DNA from: Rubrivivax sp.
Lineage (GTDB): Bacteria > Pseudomonadota > Gammaproteobacteria > Burkholderiales > Burkholderiaceae_C
Reading direction: 5' to 3'
DNA: 64,000 nt
Assembly: GCA_016788525.1 (NCBI GenBank)
Contig: JAEUPD010000153.1
Coordinates: forward strand, 1-64,000
Shown here: positions 15,767-25,529 of the stretch, one piece after another
Numbering within the stretch: position 1 is the stretch's first letter
Layout of the letters: each line of letters begins with the position of its first letter
Program-made: the position numbers and the translations under genes
Notes under the pieces: model-generated
The model's input: only the letters and a program-made list of their open reading frames with translations
Told to the model about the DNA's origin: nothing
Database searches by the model: none

Positions 15767-17017
15767 TCAGCGGTAGACGGGAAAGCCGCGGGTCAGCGCC
15801 GCGACCTTGGCGCGCACGGCGGCGACGTGGGCGGCGTCGCGCGGGTGGTCCAGCACATCGGCGATCAGGTGGGCGGTCTGCCGGGCCTGCTCTTCCTTGA
15901 AGCCGCGCGTGGTCATCGCCGGGGTGCCCAGGCGGATGCCGCTGGTGACCATCGGCTTCTGCGGGTCGTTCGGGATGCCGTTCTTGTTGCAGGTCATGTG
16001 CGCCTCGCCGAGCACCGCTTCGGCCTCCTTGCCGGTCAGGCCCTTGGGGCGCAGATCGACCAACATCAGGTGACTCTGCGTGCCGCCGCTGACGATGCGC
16101 AGGCCGCGCGCGATGAGCGTTTCGGCCAGCACATTCGCGTTGGCCACCACCTGCTGCTGGTAGGCCCTGAACTGTGGCTGCAGCGCCTCCTTGAAGGCCA
16201 CCGCCTTGGCGGCGATGACGTGCATCAGCGGCCCACCCTGGATGCCGGGAAAGATGGCGCCGTTGATCTTCTTGGCGATGCCCTCGTCGTTCATCAGCAC
16301 GATGCCGCCGCGCGGGCCGCGCAGGCTCTTGTGGGTGGTGCTGGTGACGACGTCGGCATGGGGCACCGGGTTCGGGTAGACCCCGGCGGCGATGAGCCCG
16401 GCGTAGTGCGCCATGTCGACCATGAAGATCGCGCCCACGGCCCTGGCCACGCGCGCGAAGCGCTCGAAGTCGATGTGCAGGCTGTAGGCGCTGGCGCCGG
16501 CGATGATGAGCTTGGGCCTGGACTCGTGCGCAAGCTTCTCCATTGCGTCGTAGTCGATGCGCTCCTGCGCGTCGAGCCCGTAGCTGACCACCTTGAACCA
16601 CTTGCCGCTCATGTTCAGCGCCATGCCGTGCGTGAGGTGGCCGCCTTCGGCCAGGCTCATGCCCATGATCGTGTCGCCGGGGTTCACGAGCCCGAAGTAC
16701 ACCGACTGGTTGGCCTGCGAGCCCGAGTTGGCCTGCACGTTGGCGTACTGCGCGCCGAAGAGTTGCTTCAGGCGCTCGATGGCCAGGGTCTCGACCACGT
16801 CGACGTTCTCGCAGCCGCCGTAGTAGCGCTTGCCGGGGTAGCCCTCGGCGTACTTGTTGGTGAGCTGAGAGCCCTGCGCGGCCATCACCGCGGGCGACGC
16901 GTAGTTTTCGCTGGCGATGAGCTCGATGTGCTCTTCCTGCCGGCGGTTCTCGGCCTCGATGGCGGCGAAGACCTCGGGGTCGACGTTGGCGATGGTGGAT
17001 TGGCTGCGATCAAACAT
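15767..17017 (-). CDS. glyA: Serine hydroxymethyltransferase
   Basis: GlyA converts serine and tetrahydrofolate into glycine and methylene-tetrahydrofolate, the main source of one-carbon units. The 416-residue protein has the PLP lysine in [16 protein letters not shown] (Lys near 230), plus [13 protein letters not shown] and the substrate-binding [14 protein letters not shown]. Length and start (ATG at 17015-17017) are normal. It is followed by nrdR, and a 318-bp non-coding stretch lies upstream. Confidence 0.97.
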   Translation of the reverse strand: MFDRSQSTIANVDPEVFAAIEAENRRQEEHIELIASENYASPAVMAAQGSQLTNKYAEGYPGKRYYGGCENVDVVETLAIERLKQLFGAQYANVQANSGSQANQSVYFGLVNPGDTIMGMSLAEGGHLTHGMALNMSGKWFKVVSYGLDAQERIDYDAMEKLAHESRPKLIIAGASAYSLHIDFERFARVARAVGAIFMVDMAHYAGLIAAGVYPNPVPHADVVTSTTHKSLRGPRGGIVLMNDEGIAKKINGAIFPGIQGGPLMHVIAAKAVAFKEALQPQFRAYQQQVVANANVLAETLIARGLRIVSGGTQSHLMLVDLRPKGLTGKEAEAVLGEAHMTCNKNGIPNDPQKPMVTSGIRLGTPAMTTRGFKEEQARQTAHLIADVLDHPRDAAHVAAVRAKVAALTRGFPVYR

Positions 17018-17335
17018 GACGGGGCGCCGCTGGGGCAGGTGAGGAGTGGGCCTTCGGCGGCGCCAGGGCGCGGCAGGGCTGAGTGCCTGCTGCGCGGCGA
17101 TCGAGGGCTGCCCAGGCGAACGGCGAGGGACCCGGCCACGCGGCGGTTGCCGCGCGGCAAAGACCCGTGCGCGCTTCCCGATGGTGCCCCACCTCGGGCC
17201 GGGGCGGCCCGGGACTCCGAGCCGCCGCGCCCCTATCGCCAGTCGCGCGACTGCGGCAGTTTACCGGCAGGGGCCACGCCGCCGGCGCAGCGTGTGCACC
17301 GCTCCCTTCAGCCGCGCCGTCATCGGCCGCGCCCT
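17018..17335. other. Non-coding stretch upstream of glyA with a 14-bp palindrome
   Basis: No gene fits in this 318-bp gap between glyA and the lytic transglycosylase gene. At 17240-17253 it holds the perfect palindrome CAGTCGCGCGACTG, followed at 17256-17263 by GGCAGTTT. The palindrome is about 220 bases upstream of glyA and could be an operator. The rest is G/C-rich with no riboswitch or terminator I can name. Confidence 0.5.
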
Positions 17336-18184
17336 TCAGCGCGTGGCCGGCGCTTCGCCCAGGTAGAGGGTGGCGACCTTCTCGGCCTGGCTGCCTGCCG
17401 GCACGTTGGGCGCGGTGGTCGGCACGCGCTTGCCCTCGGCCACCGCACGCAGGTGCCCTTGCTCGACGAGCACGCGTGCGGCATAGCCGCCATCGCTCTC
17501 GAGAACCGCTGCGCCAACATAGTGCCGCAGGCCCTCGGTGACGCTGCCGGTGCGCGCGATGCACTCCCTGAGCACCTGCACGCCCACGCGCAGGTTGGTG
17601 ATCGGGTCGAACGCGGCGTGAGTGCCGCCAAACGGACCGTACTTCTCGTCGTGCACCCGGGTCATCACCTGCATCAGCCCCTGCGCGCCGACAGGGCTTT
17701 GCGCGAACGGGTTGAAGCTCGATTCGATGGCGATGACCGCCAGGATCAGCGTGGGATCAAGCCCCGCCCGTTGGCCCACGGCCCAGGCCTCCTGCACCAG
17801 CGCGGCCACCGGCTCGGTGGCCACTCGGTAGCGCCGGGCCAGCCACTGGGCCACGGCGGCCTGCTCCTTGCTGAGGCTGCCGGGGTCGGTGGCAGTGGCA
17901 CGCGCCACCGCCTCCGGCTCGCCGAGCCCGGCCAGCACGTTGCCTGCGGCCAGCTCGCGCTGCTCGTGGCGGGTCTGCAGCCACTCGAGCGCGACGAACT
18001 CCGCCTGCTGACGCAGTTCCGGGCGACTGAATCCGAACAACGCCGCCGCCACGGCCACCAGGCCCACCAGCGCCAGGGTGTTGTGGCTCACCTCGAGCAG
18101 GCCGTGGCCGACGTCGCGCACGAACACCCCTGCCGAACGGCAGGTGGCGCGCTGGGCGCGTCGCAGCAGGTCAAGCGCTTGCAT
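17336..18184 (-). CDS. Membrane-anchored lytic murein transglycosylase (SLT domain)
   Basis: This 282-residue protein cleaves peptidoglycan glycan strands to form 1,6-anhydro ends. One N-terminal helix (about 33-51, SHNTLALVGLVAVAAALFGF) anchors it in the membrane. The SLT domain runs from about residue 135 to 240. The catalytic Glu is in AVIAIESSFNP (Glu near 154), followed by PVGAQGLMQVM and the typical ITNLRVGVQVLREC. It is divergent from ubiD with a 296-bp gap. The substrate context (division, secretion or turnover) cannot be told. Confidence 0.9.
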   Translation of the reverse strand: MQALDLLRRAQRATCRSAGVFVRDVGHGLLEVSHNTLALVGLVAVAAALFGFSRPELRQQAEFVALEWLQTRHEQRELAAGNVLAGLGEPEAVARATATDPGSLSKEQAAVAQWLARRYRVATEPVAALVQEAWAVGQRAGLDPTLILAVIAIESSFNPFAQSPVGAQGLMQVMTRVHDEKYGPFGGTHAAFDPITNLRVGVQVLRECIARTGSVTEGLRHYVGAAVLESDGGYAARVLVEQGHLRAVAEGKRVPTTAPNVPAGSQAEKVATLYLGEAPATR

Positions 18185-18480
18185 CGATCGAGTTCTCCTA
18201 GGTGTACGCCTGAGGCGCCGCCCGGCCGGGCCGGGCGCAGGGCGCCTTGGGATAATCGTCCGCCGGCAAAGGCCGCGTCGCGTGCGGCGCGGCTCAGCTC
18301 TGGCGGGCGACCTTGCGCAGAGGATCCGCGACCCGGGGAACGTCTAGGCGGGTGCGGCGCTGGTCATCAGGGCGGCGCAGATTATCGGGTAAACCCTAGA
18401 CGGACAACCCCGAACGGCCTCGTCGCAGCCCCCTAACTTGCGTGGGCGGGCGGAATCGACCCGAAAACGAGAACTCGGCC
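18185..18480. promoter_or_regulatory. Divergent control region between lytic transglycosylase and ubiD
   Basis: This 296-bp gap drives two diverging genes. It contains a GATAAT hexamer around 18251-18256 on the plus strand and, at about 18387-18400, a short inverted motif GGGTAAACCC followed by TAG. A related GGGGTAACCCC lies upstream of the subtilisin gene at 58228-58238. I cannot assign a regulator. Confidence 0.4.
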
Positions 18481-20037
18481 ATGAACTACCGGGACCTGCG
18501 CGACTTCATCGGCCAGCTCGAACAGCGGGGGGAATTGCGTCGGCTGGCCGATCCGGTGTCGCCGCATCTGGAGCTCACCGCCCTGGGCGACGGCCTGCTG
18601 CGCGCCGGCGGCCCGGCGGTGGTGGTGGAACGCCCGGCCGGCGGCCACATGCCCTGCCTCATCAACCTGTTCGGAACGCCGCGCCGGGTGGCACTGGGCA
18701 TGGGCGCGGACTCGGCAGGCGAACTCCGGCAGGTGGGCGAGCTGCTCGCTGCCCTGAAGGAACCCGACCCTCCGCGTGGCCTGAAGGACGCCGGCAGGCT
18801 GCTCGACATGGCGCGCGCCGTCTGGTCGATGAAGCCCGAGCGGGTGCGCCGTGCCCCGTGCCAGGAGGAAGAGTTCGTCGGTGACGAGGTCGATCTCGGC
18901 CGCCTGCCCATCCAGACCTGCTGGCCTGGGGACGCCGGGCCGCTCATCACCTGGGGGCTGGTGGTGACGCGCGGGCCGCAATCCGTGGCGCGGCCCCGCC
19001 TGCGGCAGAACCTGGGGATCTATCGCCAGCAGGTGATCGGGCGCCGCGAAGTGATCATGCGATGGCTGGCCCATCGCGGCGGCGCGCTGGACTTCAGGGA
19101 GTTTGCGCTCGCCAACGTGGGACGTCCCTTCCCGCTTGCCGTGGCGCTGGGGGCGGACCCCGCGACGATGCTGGGCGCGGTGACCCCGGTGCCCGACTCG
19201 CTCTCGGAGTACCAGTTCGCCGGCCTGCTGCGTGGCGGGCGCACCGAAGTGGCCGACAGCTCGGTTGGCGAGGGCGCGCTGAAGCTCCAGGTGCCGGCCG
19301 GGGCCGAGATCGTGCTCGAGGGCCATATCCCGCCGGCCGAGCCAGGCTATAGCGGCCGGTCGGAGTTCGGCGTGCCGCTGGCCGAGCGTGGCGGCTACCT
19401 GCATGCGCTGGAAGGCCCCTTCGGCGACCACACCGGCTACTACAACGAGCAGGACTGGTTCCCGGTGTTTCACATCGAGCGCCTGACGCAGCGCGCCCGG
19501 CCGATCTACCACACCACCTACACCGGCAAGCCACCCGACGAGCCTGCCGTGCTCGGCGTGGCGCTGAACGAGGTGTTCGTGCCGATCCTGCGCCGGCAGT
19601 TCACCGAGATCACCGACTTCTACCTGCCGCCCGAGGGTTGCAGCTACCGCCTGGCGGTGGTGTCGATCAGGAAGGCCTACCCCGGACACGCCAAGCGCGT
19701 GATGTTCGGGCTATGGAGCTTCCTGCGCCAATTCATGTACACCAAGTTCATCGTCGTCACCGACGACGATGTCGACATCCGCGACTGGAAGGAAGTGATC
19801 TGGGCGCTGACCACGCGCATGGACCCGGTGCGGGACGCCACGCTGGTGGAGAACACGCCGATCGACTACCTCGACTTCGCCTCGCCGGCCAGCGGACTGG
19901 GCGGCAAGATGGGGCTCGATGCCACGAACAAGTGGCCGGGCGAGACTTCGCGTGAGTGGGGCCGGGTGATCACCATGGACCCCGCGGTCAAGGCCCGCAT
20001 GTCGGCGCTGGTCGACCGCCTGCTGGCGTCGGCGTGA
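18481..20037 (+). CDS. ubiD: UbiD, 3-polyprenyl-4-hydroxybenzoate decarboxylase
   Basis: UbiD removes the carboxyl group from 3-polyprenyl-4-hydroxybenzoate in ubiquinone synthesis, using the prenylated FMN made by UbiX. The 518-residue length matches the family. Conserved parts are [20 protein letters not shown] at the start, [32 protein letters not shown] and [11 protein letters not shown]. The ATG at 18481 is chosen because the family begins at this sequence; an in-frame upstream start at 18442 would add 13 unlike residues. It is alone on its strand, with non-coding stretches on both sides. Confidence 0.95.
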   Translation: MNYRDLRDFIGQLEQRGELRRLADPVSPHLELTALGDGLLRAGGPAVVVERPAGGHMPCLINLFGTPRRVALGMGADSAGELRQVGELLAALKEPDPPRGLKDAGRLLDMARAVWSMKPERVRRAPCQEEEFVGDEVDLGRLPIQTCWPGDAGPLITWGLVVTRGPQSVARPRLRQNLGIYRQQVIGRREVIMRWLAHRGGALDFREFALANVGRPFPLAVALGADPATMLGAVTPVPDSLSEYQFAGLLRGGRTEVADSSVGEGALKLQVPAGAEIVLEGHIPPAEPGYSGRSEFGVPLAERGGYLHALEGPFGDHTGYYNEQDWFPVFHIERLTQRARPIYHTTYTGKPPDEPAVLGVALNEVFVPILRRQFTEITDFYLPPEGCSYRLAVVSIRKAYPGHAKRVMFGLWSFLRQFMYTKFIVVTDDDVDIRDWKEVIWALTTRMDPVRDATLVENTPIDYLDFASPASGLGGKMGLDATNKWPGETSREWGRVITMDPAVKARMSALVDRLLASA

Positions 20038-20570
20038 TCGAGCCTGGGTCGGCGCGTGGTCAAGCACCACACCGGCTCGATCCGATGAGATGAGGTGGGC
20101 GGCGCAACGCTGGAGCATGCTGCGCTGGTCTTGCAGGGATCAATCCCGCAGCGCCGGTACGGCGCCGCTTGCACCGTGAGCTCGCAAGTCCTATGCTTCA
20201 CCTGCCTGCTCATGCAGGCTGCATTGACGGCGCAATACCCGCGCGTCAGGGGCCCCGGACCTCTTTCCTCCGGAGCCCCACCCGGCAGCGAGAGCTGCCC
20301 GCCCCTCCCCGCTGGCAACGGCGTGGAGGGGTTGCTGTTTGGCGAGGTTGCTGTGGATTCCTCTCTCTGACCCACCATCCGAGGTCCTCCGGCCAGCCGA
20401 TCTGATCGGTTTGTGCCGTTCGGGCCTGAGTTGCCGGCGCGCGGCCCGCGTTCAGCCTGGATCGGGCCCGCTCCCGGCCTGCGTCGCAGGGCGCCGTGCG
20501 GCAATCCGCACCCCCCCCCCGCGAGAACCACCGCGCCGCCACCCGCGGCGCGCCAGAGGGAGAGCCCCCC
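20038..20570. other. 533-bp non-coding stretch with strong hairpins
   Basis: No convincing gene lies between ubiD and the ABC transporter. At 20249-20279 an 11-bp inverted repeat (GGGGCCCCGGA against TCCGGAGCCCC, one mismatch) encloses a pyrimidine-rich 9-base loop. A second one lies near 20306-20335 (CCCCTCC against GGAGGGG). The first could be the ubiD terminator, although no T-run follows. The structure density would also fit a small RNA. I compared it with 6S RNA and RNase P RNA and could not make either fit. Confidence 0.45.
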
Positions 20571-22472
20571 GTGTTCCAGCGTTTCGAACGCCTGGTGCAT
20601 CCGTACCCGGATGCGCTGCCCCCGCCGCCACCGAAGACCTTCTTCGCGTTCCTGTGGACCTGCGCGCAGGGAGTGCGGCCCTTCCTGTTGTGGGTGACGA
20701 TCTTCACCGCCGGCATCGGCGCCTTCGAGGCGCTGCTGTTCAGCATGATGGCCCACACCGTCGACGTGCTGGCCGAGGTCAAGCCGGCCGAGCTGTGGCA
20801 GCGCGAGGGCCGCACGCTTGCGCTGCTGGGCGGCGTACTGCTCGGCTCCATCGCGCTGGCCGCGCTGCAGGCGCTGGTGAAGTACCAAGCCATCTACGGC
20901 AACTTCCCGATGCGCCTGCGGTGGAACTTCCATCGCCTCTTGCTCGAGCAGAGCATGAGCTTCTACCAGGACGAGTTCGCCGGGCGCATCGCCACCAAGG
21001 TGATGCAGACCTCGCTGGCGGTGCGCGACTGCTGGCTCATCGTCACCGACATCCTGGTCTACGTCGTCATCTACTTCATCACGATGGTCGGCATCGTCGG
21101 CGCATTCGATGTGCTTCTGGTGACGCCGTTTCTCGGCTGGCTGGCGCTGTACGTGTGTGTGCTGTGGTACTTTGTCCCGCGACTGGGCAAGGTGGCACAG
21201 GTGCAGGCCGACGCGCGCTCGCTGATGACCGGCCGCGTCACCGACGCCTACACCAACATCGCCACCGTCAAGCTGTTCTCGCACGGCCAGCGCGAGGCTG
21301 CGTTCGCCCGCGATGCGATGCAGGAGTTCATGGCCACCGTCAATGCGCAGATGCGCATGGTGACCGCGTTCGAGATCTGCATCCAGGTGCTGTCGGTGGC
21401 GCTGATCGCCGCCACCGCCGGGGCCTGCCTGGTCGGCTGGACGCAGGGCACGGTCACGGTGGGCGCGGTGGCCGCCGCCACCGCGATGGCGTTCCGCCTG
21501 AACGGCATCTCGCACTGGATCATGTGGGAGATGGCGGCGCTGTTCGAGCACATCGGCACCGTGCAGGACGGCATGAACACCCTGGCCAAGGCCCGCAGCG
21601 TGGTCGACAAGCCCGGTGCCGGCCTTCTGGCGGTGCCTCGTGGTGAGGTGCGCTTCGAGCACGTGGGCTTCGCCTACGGCTCGGGCAGGAAAGTGGTCGA
21701 GGACTTCTCGCTCACCATCCGGCCGGGCGAGAAGATCGGGCTGGTCGGCCGTTCGGGCGCCGGCAAGAGCACCATCGTCAACCTGCTGCTGCGCCTCTAT
21801 GACCTGGACAGTGGCCGCATCCTGGTCGACGGCCAGGACATCGCGGCGGTCACGCAGGAGAGCCTGCGCGCGCAGGTCGGCATGGTCACGCAGGACACCT
21901 CGCTGCTGCACCGCTCGGTGCGCGACAACATCATCTACGGCCGGCCCGATGCCACCGAGGAGCAGATGCGCCGTGCGGCCGAGCGGGCCGAGGCCGCCGA
22001 GTTCATCGTCGGCCTCACGGACCCGAAGGGCCGCCGGGCCTACGACGCGCATGTCGGCGAACGCGGTGTCAAGCTCTCGGGCGGCCAGCGCCAGCGCATC
22101 GCCATCGCGCGCGTGATGCTCAAGGACGCGCCGATCCTGCTGCTGGACGAAGCCACCAGCGCCCTGGACAGCGAGGTCGAGGCGGCCATCCAGCAAAGCC
22201 TGTACACGCTGATGGAAGGCAAGACCGTGGTGGCCATCGCGCACCGCCTGTCCACCATCGCGGCGATGGACCGCCTGGTGGTCATGGATGCCGGCCGCAT
22301 TGTCGAGACGGGTGATCACAAGAGCCTGCTGGCCCAGGGCGGCATCTACGCCCGCCTGTGGGAACACCAAAGTGGCGGCTTCCTCGGCGAAGAGACCGGC
22401 GACGAGGCCGGCGGCCCCGCCGCCGCGCGGCCCCGCCCGGCGGCCCGGCCGGTGCTTGAAGCAGGTCAGTGA
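20571..22472 (+). CDS. ABC exporter, fused membrane and ATPase domains
   Basis: This half-transporter of 633 residues works as a dimer. The N-terminal membrane domain has six helices (about 40-340; for example LLWVTIFTAGIGAFEALLFS). The ATPase has Walker A GRSGAGKST (near 393), signature LSGGQRQR, Walker B ILLLDEAT and the switch His in IAHRLS. It resembles the MsbA/multidrug group. The start is the GTG at 20571, preceded by GAGGGAGA; no better ATG is near. The last 40 residues are Ala/Pro-rich. The substrate is unknown. It is convergent with a small membrane-protein gene downstream. Confidence 0.9.
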   Translation: MFQRFERLVHPYPDALPPPPPKTFFAFLWTCAQGVRPFLLWVTIFTAGIGAFEALLFSMMAHTVDVLAEVKPAELWQREGRTLALLGGVLLGSIALAALQALVKYQAIYGNFPMRLRWNFHRLLLEQSMSFYQDEFAGRIATKVMQTSLAVRDCWLIVTDILVYVVIYFITMVGIVGAFDVLLVTPFLGWLALYVCVLWYFVPRLGKVAQVQADARSLMTGRVTDAYTNIATVKLFSHGQREAAFARDAMQEFMATVNAQMRMVTAFEICIQVLSVALIAATAGACLVGWTQGTVTVGAVAAATAMAFRLNGISHWIMWEMAALFEHIGTVQDGMNTLAKARSVVDKPGAGLLAVPRGEVRFEHVGFAYGSGRKVVEDFSLTIRPGEKIGLVGRSGAGKSTIVNLLLRLYDLDSGRILVDGQDIAAVTQESLRAQVGMVTQDTSLLHRSVRDNIIYGRPDATEEQMRRAAERAEAAEFIVGLTDPKGRRAYDAHVGERGVKLSGGQRQRIAIARVMLKDAPILLLDEATSALDSEVEAAIQQSLYTLMEGKTVVAIAHRLSTIAAMDRLVVMDAGRIVETGDHKSLLAQGGIYARLWEHQSGGFLGEETGDEAGGPAAARPRPAARPVLEAGQ

Positions 22473-22547
22473 GCGCGGCCGGTCGGCTTCGGCGGGCGCG
22501 TGCGCCGGCCGGCCGGTGCGCGGTGTGGCAGGTGCGCCGGAGGCTGT

Positions 22548-22943
22548 TCAGTCGAGGGTGAGGTCGAGCGTCCTGGGGCGCGGCGCCGTGTTGTCGTCGG
22601 CCGCTGGCGCAAAGCGCAGCACCATCGGGCGTGTCTCCGTCCAGTTCGCCTCGCGCCGCGGGGGCTCGGCTGCGGCAGCGGCCGGGCCGGTGGCGGGGGA
22701 CGCGGTGGTGCCGGCCTGGGGCGGACCCGCGGCCGGCGCGGCGCCGGCCGGGCCCTCGGTGGGCGGCCGGCTGCCCACCAACGGCAGCGGCGACGTGGCG
22801 GCGTAGACGGCACGGTCGCGCCGCAACTGGTCGAGCAGTTCGCGCTGCCGCAGCAGCTCCCAGCCGGCCACCAGCATGGCCACCGCGACCAGCGCGACGA
22901 GGCAGACGCCCACCGCCAGGGAAAGAGCCGAAAGCAGGTCCAT
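22548..22943 (-). CDS. Small single-helix membrane protein of unknown function
   Basis: I do not recognise a family. The 131-residue protein starts with one hydrophobic helix (LLSALSLAVGVCLVALVAVAMLVAG), followed by a charged helical stretch (LRQRELLDQLRRDRAVYA). An Ala/Pro-rich tail ends in ANWTETRPMVLRFAPAADD and LTLD. The N-terminal layout resembles envelope proteins with a short inner-membrane anchor. It is a complete frame with codon use like its neighbours, divergent from the histidine kinase gene. Confidence 0.6.
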   Translation of the reverse strand: MDLLSALSLAVGVCLVALVAVAMLVAGWELLRQRELLDQLRRDRAVYAATSPLPLVGSRPPTEGPAGAAPAAGPPQAGTTASPATGPAAAAAEPPRREANWTETRPMVLRFAPAADDNTAPRPRTLDLTLD

Positions 22944-23279
22944 GGCCGGCTTTCGGCCGCGCGCCCGGCGGGTTGAGCCGCCAGGGCTCTGCCGGGTCGC
23001 TGCGACGGCGAACTATTGCGCGCGGCCGGTGCCGTGCTTGCCCGTTGCCCGTTGCCCGTTGCCCGTTGCCCGTTGCCGGTTGCGATGCATGCTGGCCGAG
23101 ACCCCGGTCCTCACCTTGGAGCAGTGCCGCGCGATACTCCGGGCGGACCGCCAGGGGGGCACCGACACCAGAGGCCGGGCCGATGCGAAGTGAACCTGCC
23201 GATCGGGTGGCGCCGGATCGGCGCCGCGTCGGCCGGTATCCCGTGCGCATGCGGCGCACTCGCCTTCCCAGCCCGCGCC
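22944..23279. other. Non-coding stretch before the PAS histidine kinase
   Basis: This 336-bp divergent gap carries the heptamer repeat at 23038-23079 and otherwise no gene. A frame on the plus strand runs in phase with the kinase from 23016 through the repeat, but its product would be low complexity and unlike the kinase family. I therefore treat it as non-coding. Confidence 0.5.
23038..23079 (+). repeat. Heptamer tandem repeat (TTGCCCG)x5 plus one variant
   Basis: Five perfect TTGCCCG units (23038-23072) are followed by TTGCCGG (23073-23079). The repeat lies about 200 bases before the histidine kinase start. Its copy number could vary by replication slippage and so change spacing in the promoter region. 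Seven is not a multiple of three, so any translated reading through it would shift frame when the copy number changes. Confidence 0.9.
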
Positions 23280-25529
23280 ATGCCCGACCCGGCTTCGCTT
23301 CTCGCCTTCGTGCAGTCTGTCAGCGGCGTGGGCCTGTGCTGGGTCGATGTGGGCACGCGTGCGCTGCACCTCGAGCCTCGGGCCCGGGAACTATTGGCCA
23401 TCGACGGGGCGGCATCGCTGGACTGGCCGCAGTTCCTGGAGCGCTTCGACGAGCGAGGGCGTGCCGCACTGGAACGGGCCGTGCAGGCGGCGCCGGGTGG
23501 CCTCGATGAGGTGTTCGAGCTGCGCGCCCGGCTGCACGCCCCGGCAGCACCTGAACGCACGCTGAAGATCAGGGGTCGGTTGACGCATGACCCACCCGGC
23601 CGCGGCGCTGCGGTGCTGCTGGCGGTCGAGGAGGAAGAGGCACCGGCGAGCGGCGCGCTGGTCGGGTATGCGATGGCGATGGTCGGCATCGGGATGTGGG
23701 AGCTCGACCTGGACAGCGGCCGCGAGCGCTGGTGCGCCAAGACCCTGGAGCTGTATGGCCTGCCCGCCGATGGCCCCGCGCCGACGCGCGACGAGTGGCG
23801 CGAGCGCTTCCTGCACCCCGACGATGCCGTGCGGCAGGCGCAGCGCGCCGCCGTATTCCTGGCCGGTGACGGCCAGCCCTACGAAATGGACTACCGCGTC
23901 CGGCGCGCCGACGGCCGCGTGCGCTGGCTGCACTCGCGCGCCGCGTTCCTGCCCGGGCCCGGCCGCCGGGTCGTCGGCCTGACGATGGACATCACCGAGC
24001 GCAAGGAGGCCGAGCTGGGGGCGGCCGAAGCCTGGCAGCTGCTGGACATGTCGGCCGCACAGGTCGGCTTCGGCTTCGGCTACCGCGACCGCAGCCTGGG
24101 CATCGGCCACTGGAGCACGCAGCTGAAGCGGATGTACGGGCTGCCGCCCGCGGCGCCCACGCCATCGCAGCAGGAACTGCTGCAGTGGGTGGTGCCCGAG
24201 TCGCGCCAGGTGGTGGCCGGCAACCTGCAGCGCCAGGCCGCGGTGGGCGAGGTGTTCGAGTTCCGCCACGACATCCGGCGCGTGAGCGACGGTGAGCGCC
24301 GCACGCTGCTGACGCGGTCGGTGTGGCTGGCCGACGCGGCGGGCCAACCGTGGCGCATCTGCTTTGCCACCGTGGACATCACCGACCAGCTGGCGCGCGA
24401 GCGCCAGGTGAGCGAGGCGCTGCAGCGGCTGCAGATGGCCACGCAGGCGCTGGGCATCGGCACCTGGGAGCGCGACATCGATGCCGAGCGCGGCCGCTGG
24501 GACGACACCACGTTGGCGCTGTTCGGCCTGCCCCCGGGCGCCCCTGCGCCGACGCACGACGAATACCTGCAACTCATCCATCCGCTGGACCGGGACTGGA
24601 TGGTCGAGCGCTTCCATCCCAGCCGCACGGCGACGTCCGAGGACCTCGAGTTCACCTTCCGCGTGCAGCGGCCCGATGGCGTGGTGCGCTGGCTGCACGT
24701 GCTGGGCAGCGGTGAGTTCAACGGCGAGGGCCGCGTCGTGCGGCGCGTCGGCATCTGCATGGACGTCACCGAGCGGCGGGTGGCCGAAGAGGCGCTGCAC
24801 GCCAAGGAGCTGGCCGAGCGTGCCAACCAGGCGAAGACGCAGTTCCTCTCGCGCATGAGCCACGAGCTGCGCACGCCGCTGAACGCCGTGCTCGGTTTCG
24901 CGCAGCTGATGGCGCTGGACGCGAACGCGCCGTTGTCGCCCACGCAGCAGCAACGTCTGCAGCGCATGCAGGGCGCCGGCTGGCACCTGCTGGCGCTGAT
25001 CGACGATGTGCTGGACCTGACGAGCGTGGAATCGCGCGAGGCGCGGCTCAAGCCGCAGTGGGTTCGGTTGGCCGAGGTCGTCGAGGAGGTGCTCGCATTC
25101 AACGAGCCCGCCGCCGCGCGCGAGCAGGTCACCCTGCATGCCGACCGTGCCGCGCGCGACTTGCGCGTGTGGGTCGACCCCCGCAGGGTCAAGCAGGTGC
25201 TTGTCAACCTGGTGTCCAACGCGGTCAAGTACAACCGGCCGGGAGGCCGCGTCGATGTGTCGTGCAGCGCCAGCGCCAGCGAGCTGACGGTGTGCGTGCG
25301 CGACACGGGCCCGGGCATCGAGGCCGAGCGCATGCCCGAGTTGTTCCAGCCCTTCAACCGCCTCGGGCGCGAGAGTGGCGCCATCGCCGGCACCGGCATC
25401 GGCCTGACGCTGTCGCGCCAGCTGGCCGAACTGATGGGCGGGCGTCTGGAGGCGGACAGCCAGCTCGGCGTGGGCAGCGAGTTCCGGCTCGTGCTACCGG
25501 TGGTGGCCGGCCCCGCCGGCGACTACTGA
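23280..25529 (+). CDS. Soluble histidine kinase with several PAS domains
   Basis: This 749-residue hybrid-free sensor kinase has no membrane helix and probably senses inside the cell. A weak N-terminal PAS-like region (about 1-125) is followed by three PAS/PAC units (about 130-245, 250-375 and 385-505; note MDITERKEAE, VDITDQLARE and MDVTERRVAE). A HisKA domain has the phospho-His in RMSHELRTPLNAV (His 528). The HATPase domain has NLVSNAVKYN, DTGPGI and GTGIGL. The ATG at 23280 is the first sensible start. No response regulator lies next to it, so the partner is elsewhere. Its stop touches the msrB stop on the other strand. Confidence 0.92.
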   Translation: MPDPASLLAFVQSVSGVGLCWVDVGTRALHLEPRARELLAIDGAASLDWPQFLERFDERGRAALERAVQAAPGGLDEVFELRARLHAPAAPERTLKIRGRLTHDPPGRGAAVLLAVEEEEAPASGALVGYAMAMVGIGMWELDLDSGRERWCAKTLELYGLPADGPAPTRDEWRERFLHPDDAVRQAQRAAVFLAGDGQPYEMDYRVRRADGRVRWLHSRAAFLPGPGRRVVGLTMDITERKEAELGAAEAWQLLDMSAAQVGFGFGYRDRSLGIGHWSTQLKRMYGLPPAAPTPSQQELLQWVVPESRQVVAGNLQRQAAVGEVFEFRHDIRRVSDGERRTLLTRSVWLADAAGQPWRICFATVDITDQLARERQVSEALQRLQMATQALGIGTWERDIDAERGRWDDTTLALFGLPPGAPAPTHDEYLQLIHPLDRDWMVERFHPSRTATSEDLEFTFRVQRPDGVVRWLHVLGSGEFNGEGRVVRRVGICMDVTERRVAEEALHAKELAERANQAKTQFLSRMSHELRTPLNAVLGFAQLMALDANAPLSPTQQQRLQRMQGAGWHLLALIDDVLDLTSVESREARLKPQWVRLAEVVEEVLAFNEPAAAREQVTLHADRAARDLRVWVDPRRVKQVLVNLVSNAVKYNRPGGRVDVSCSASASELTVCVRDTGPGIEAERMPELFQPFNRLGRESGAIAGTGIGLTLSRQLAELMGGRLEADSQLGVGSEFRLVLPVVAGPAGDY

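Noticed and set aside
20220..20380. Resemblance to RNase P RNA or 6S RNA (GGAGGAAAG-like string on the minus strand and paired ends).
   Set aside because: The core string is interrupted and the remaining conserved segments of either RNA could not be found.
19866..22370. An 834-codon minus-strand frame covering the end of ubiD and most of the ABC transporter.
   Set aside because: It is a shadow of two well-supported plus-strand genes and has His/Gln/Arg-rich composition typical of antisense frames in GC-rich DNA.
23038..23079. Short repeats as a CRISPR array.
   Set aside because: The heptamers are directly adjacent with no spacers.
23016..23279. An N-terminal extension of the histidine kinase through the heptamer repeat.
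   Set aside because: The added 88 residues are low complexity (LPVARCPLPVA) and the repeat unit is not a multiple of three; the ATG at 23280 is a better start.
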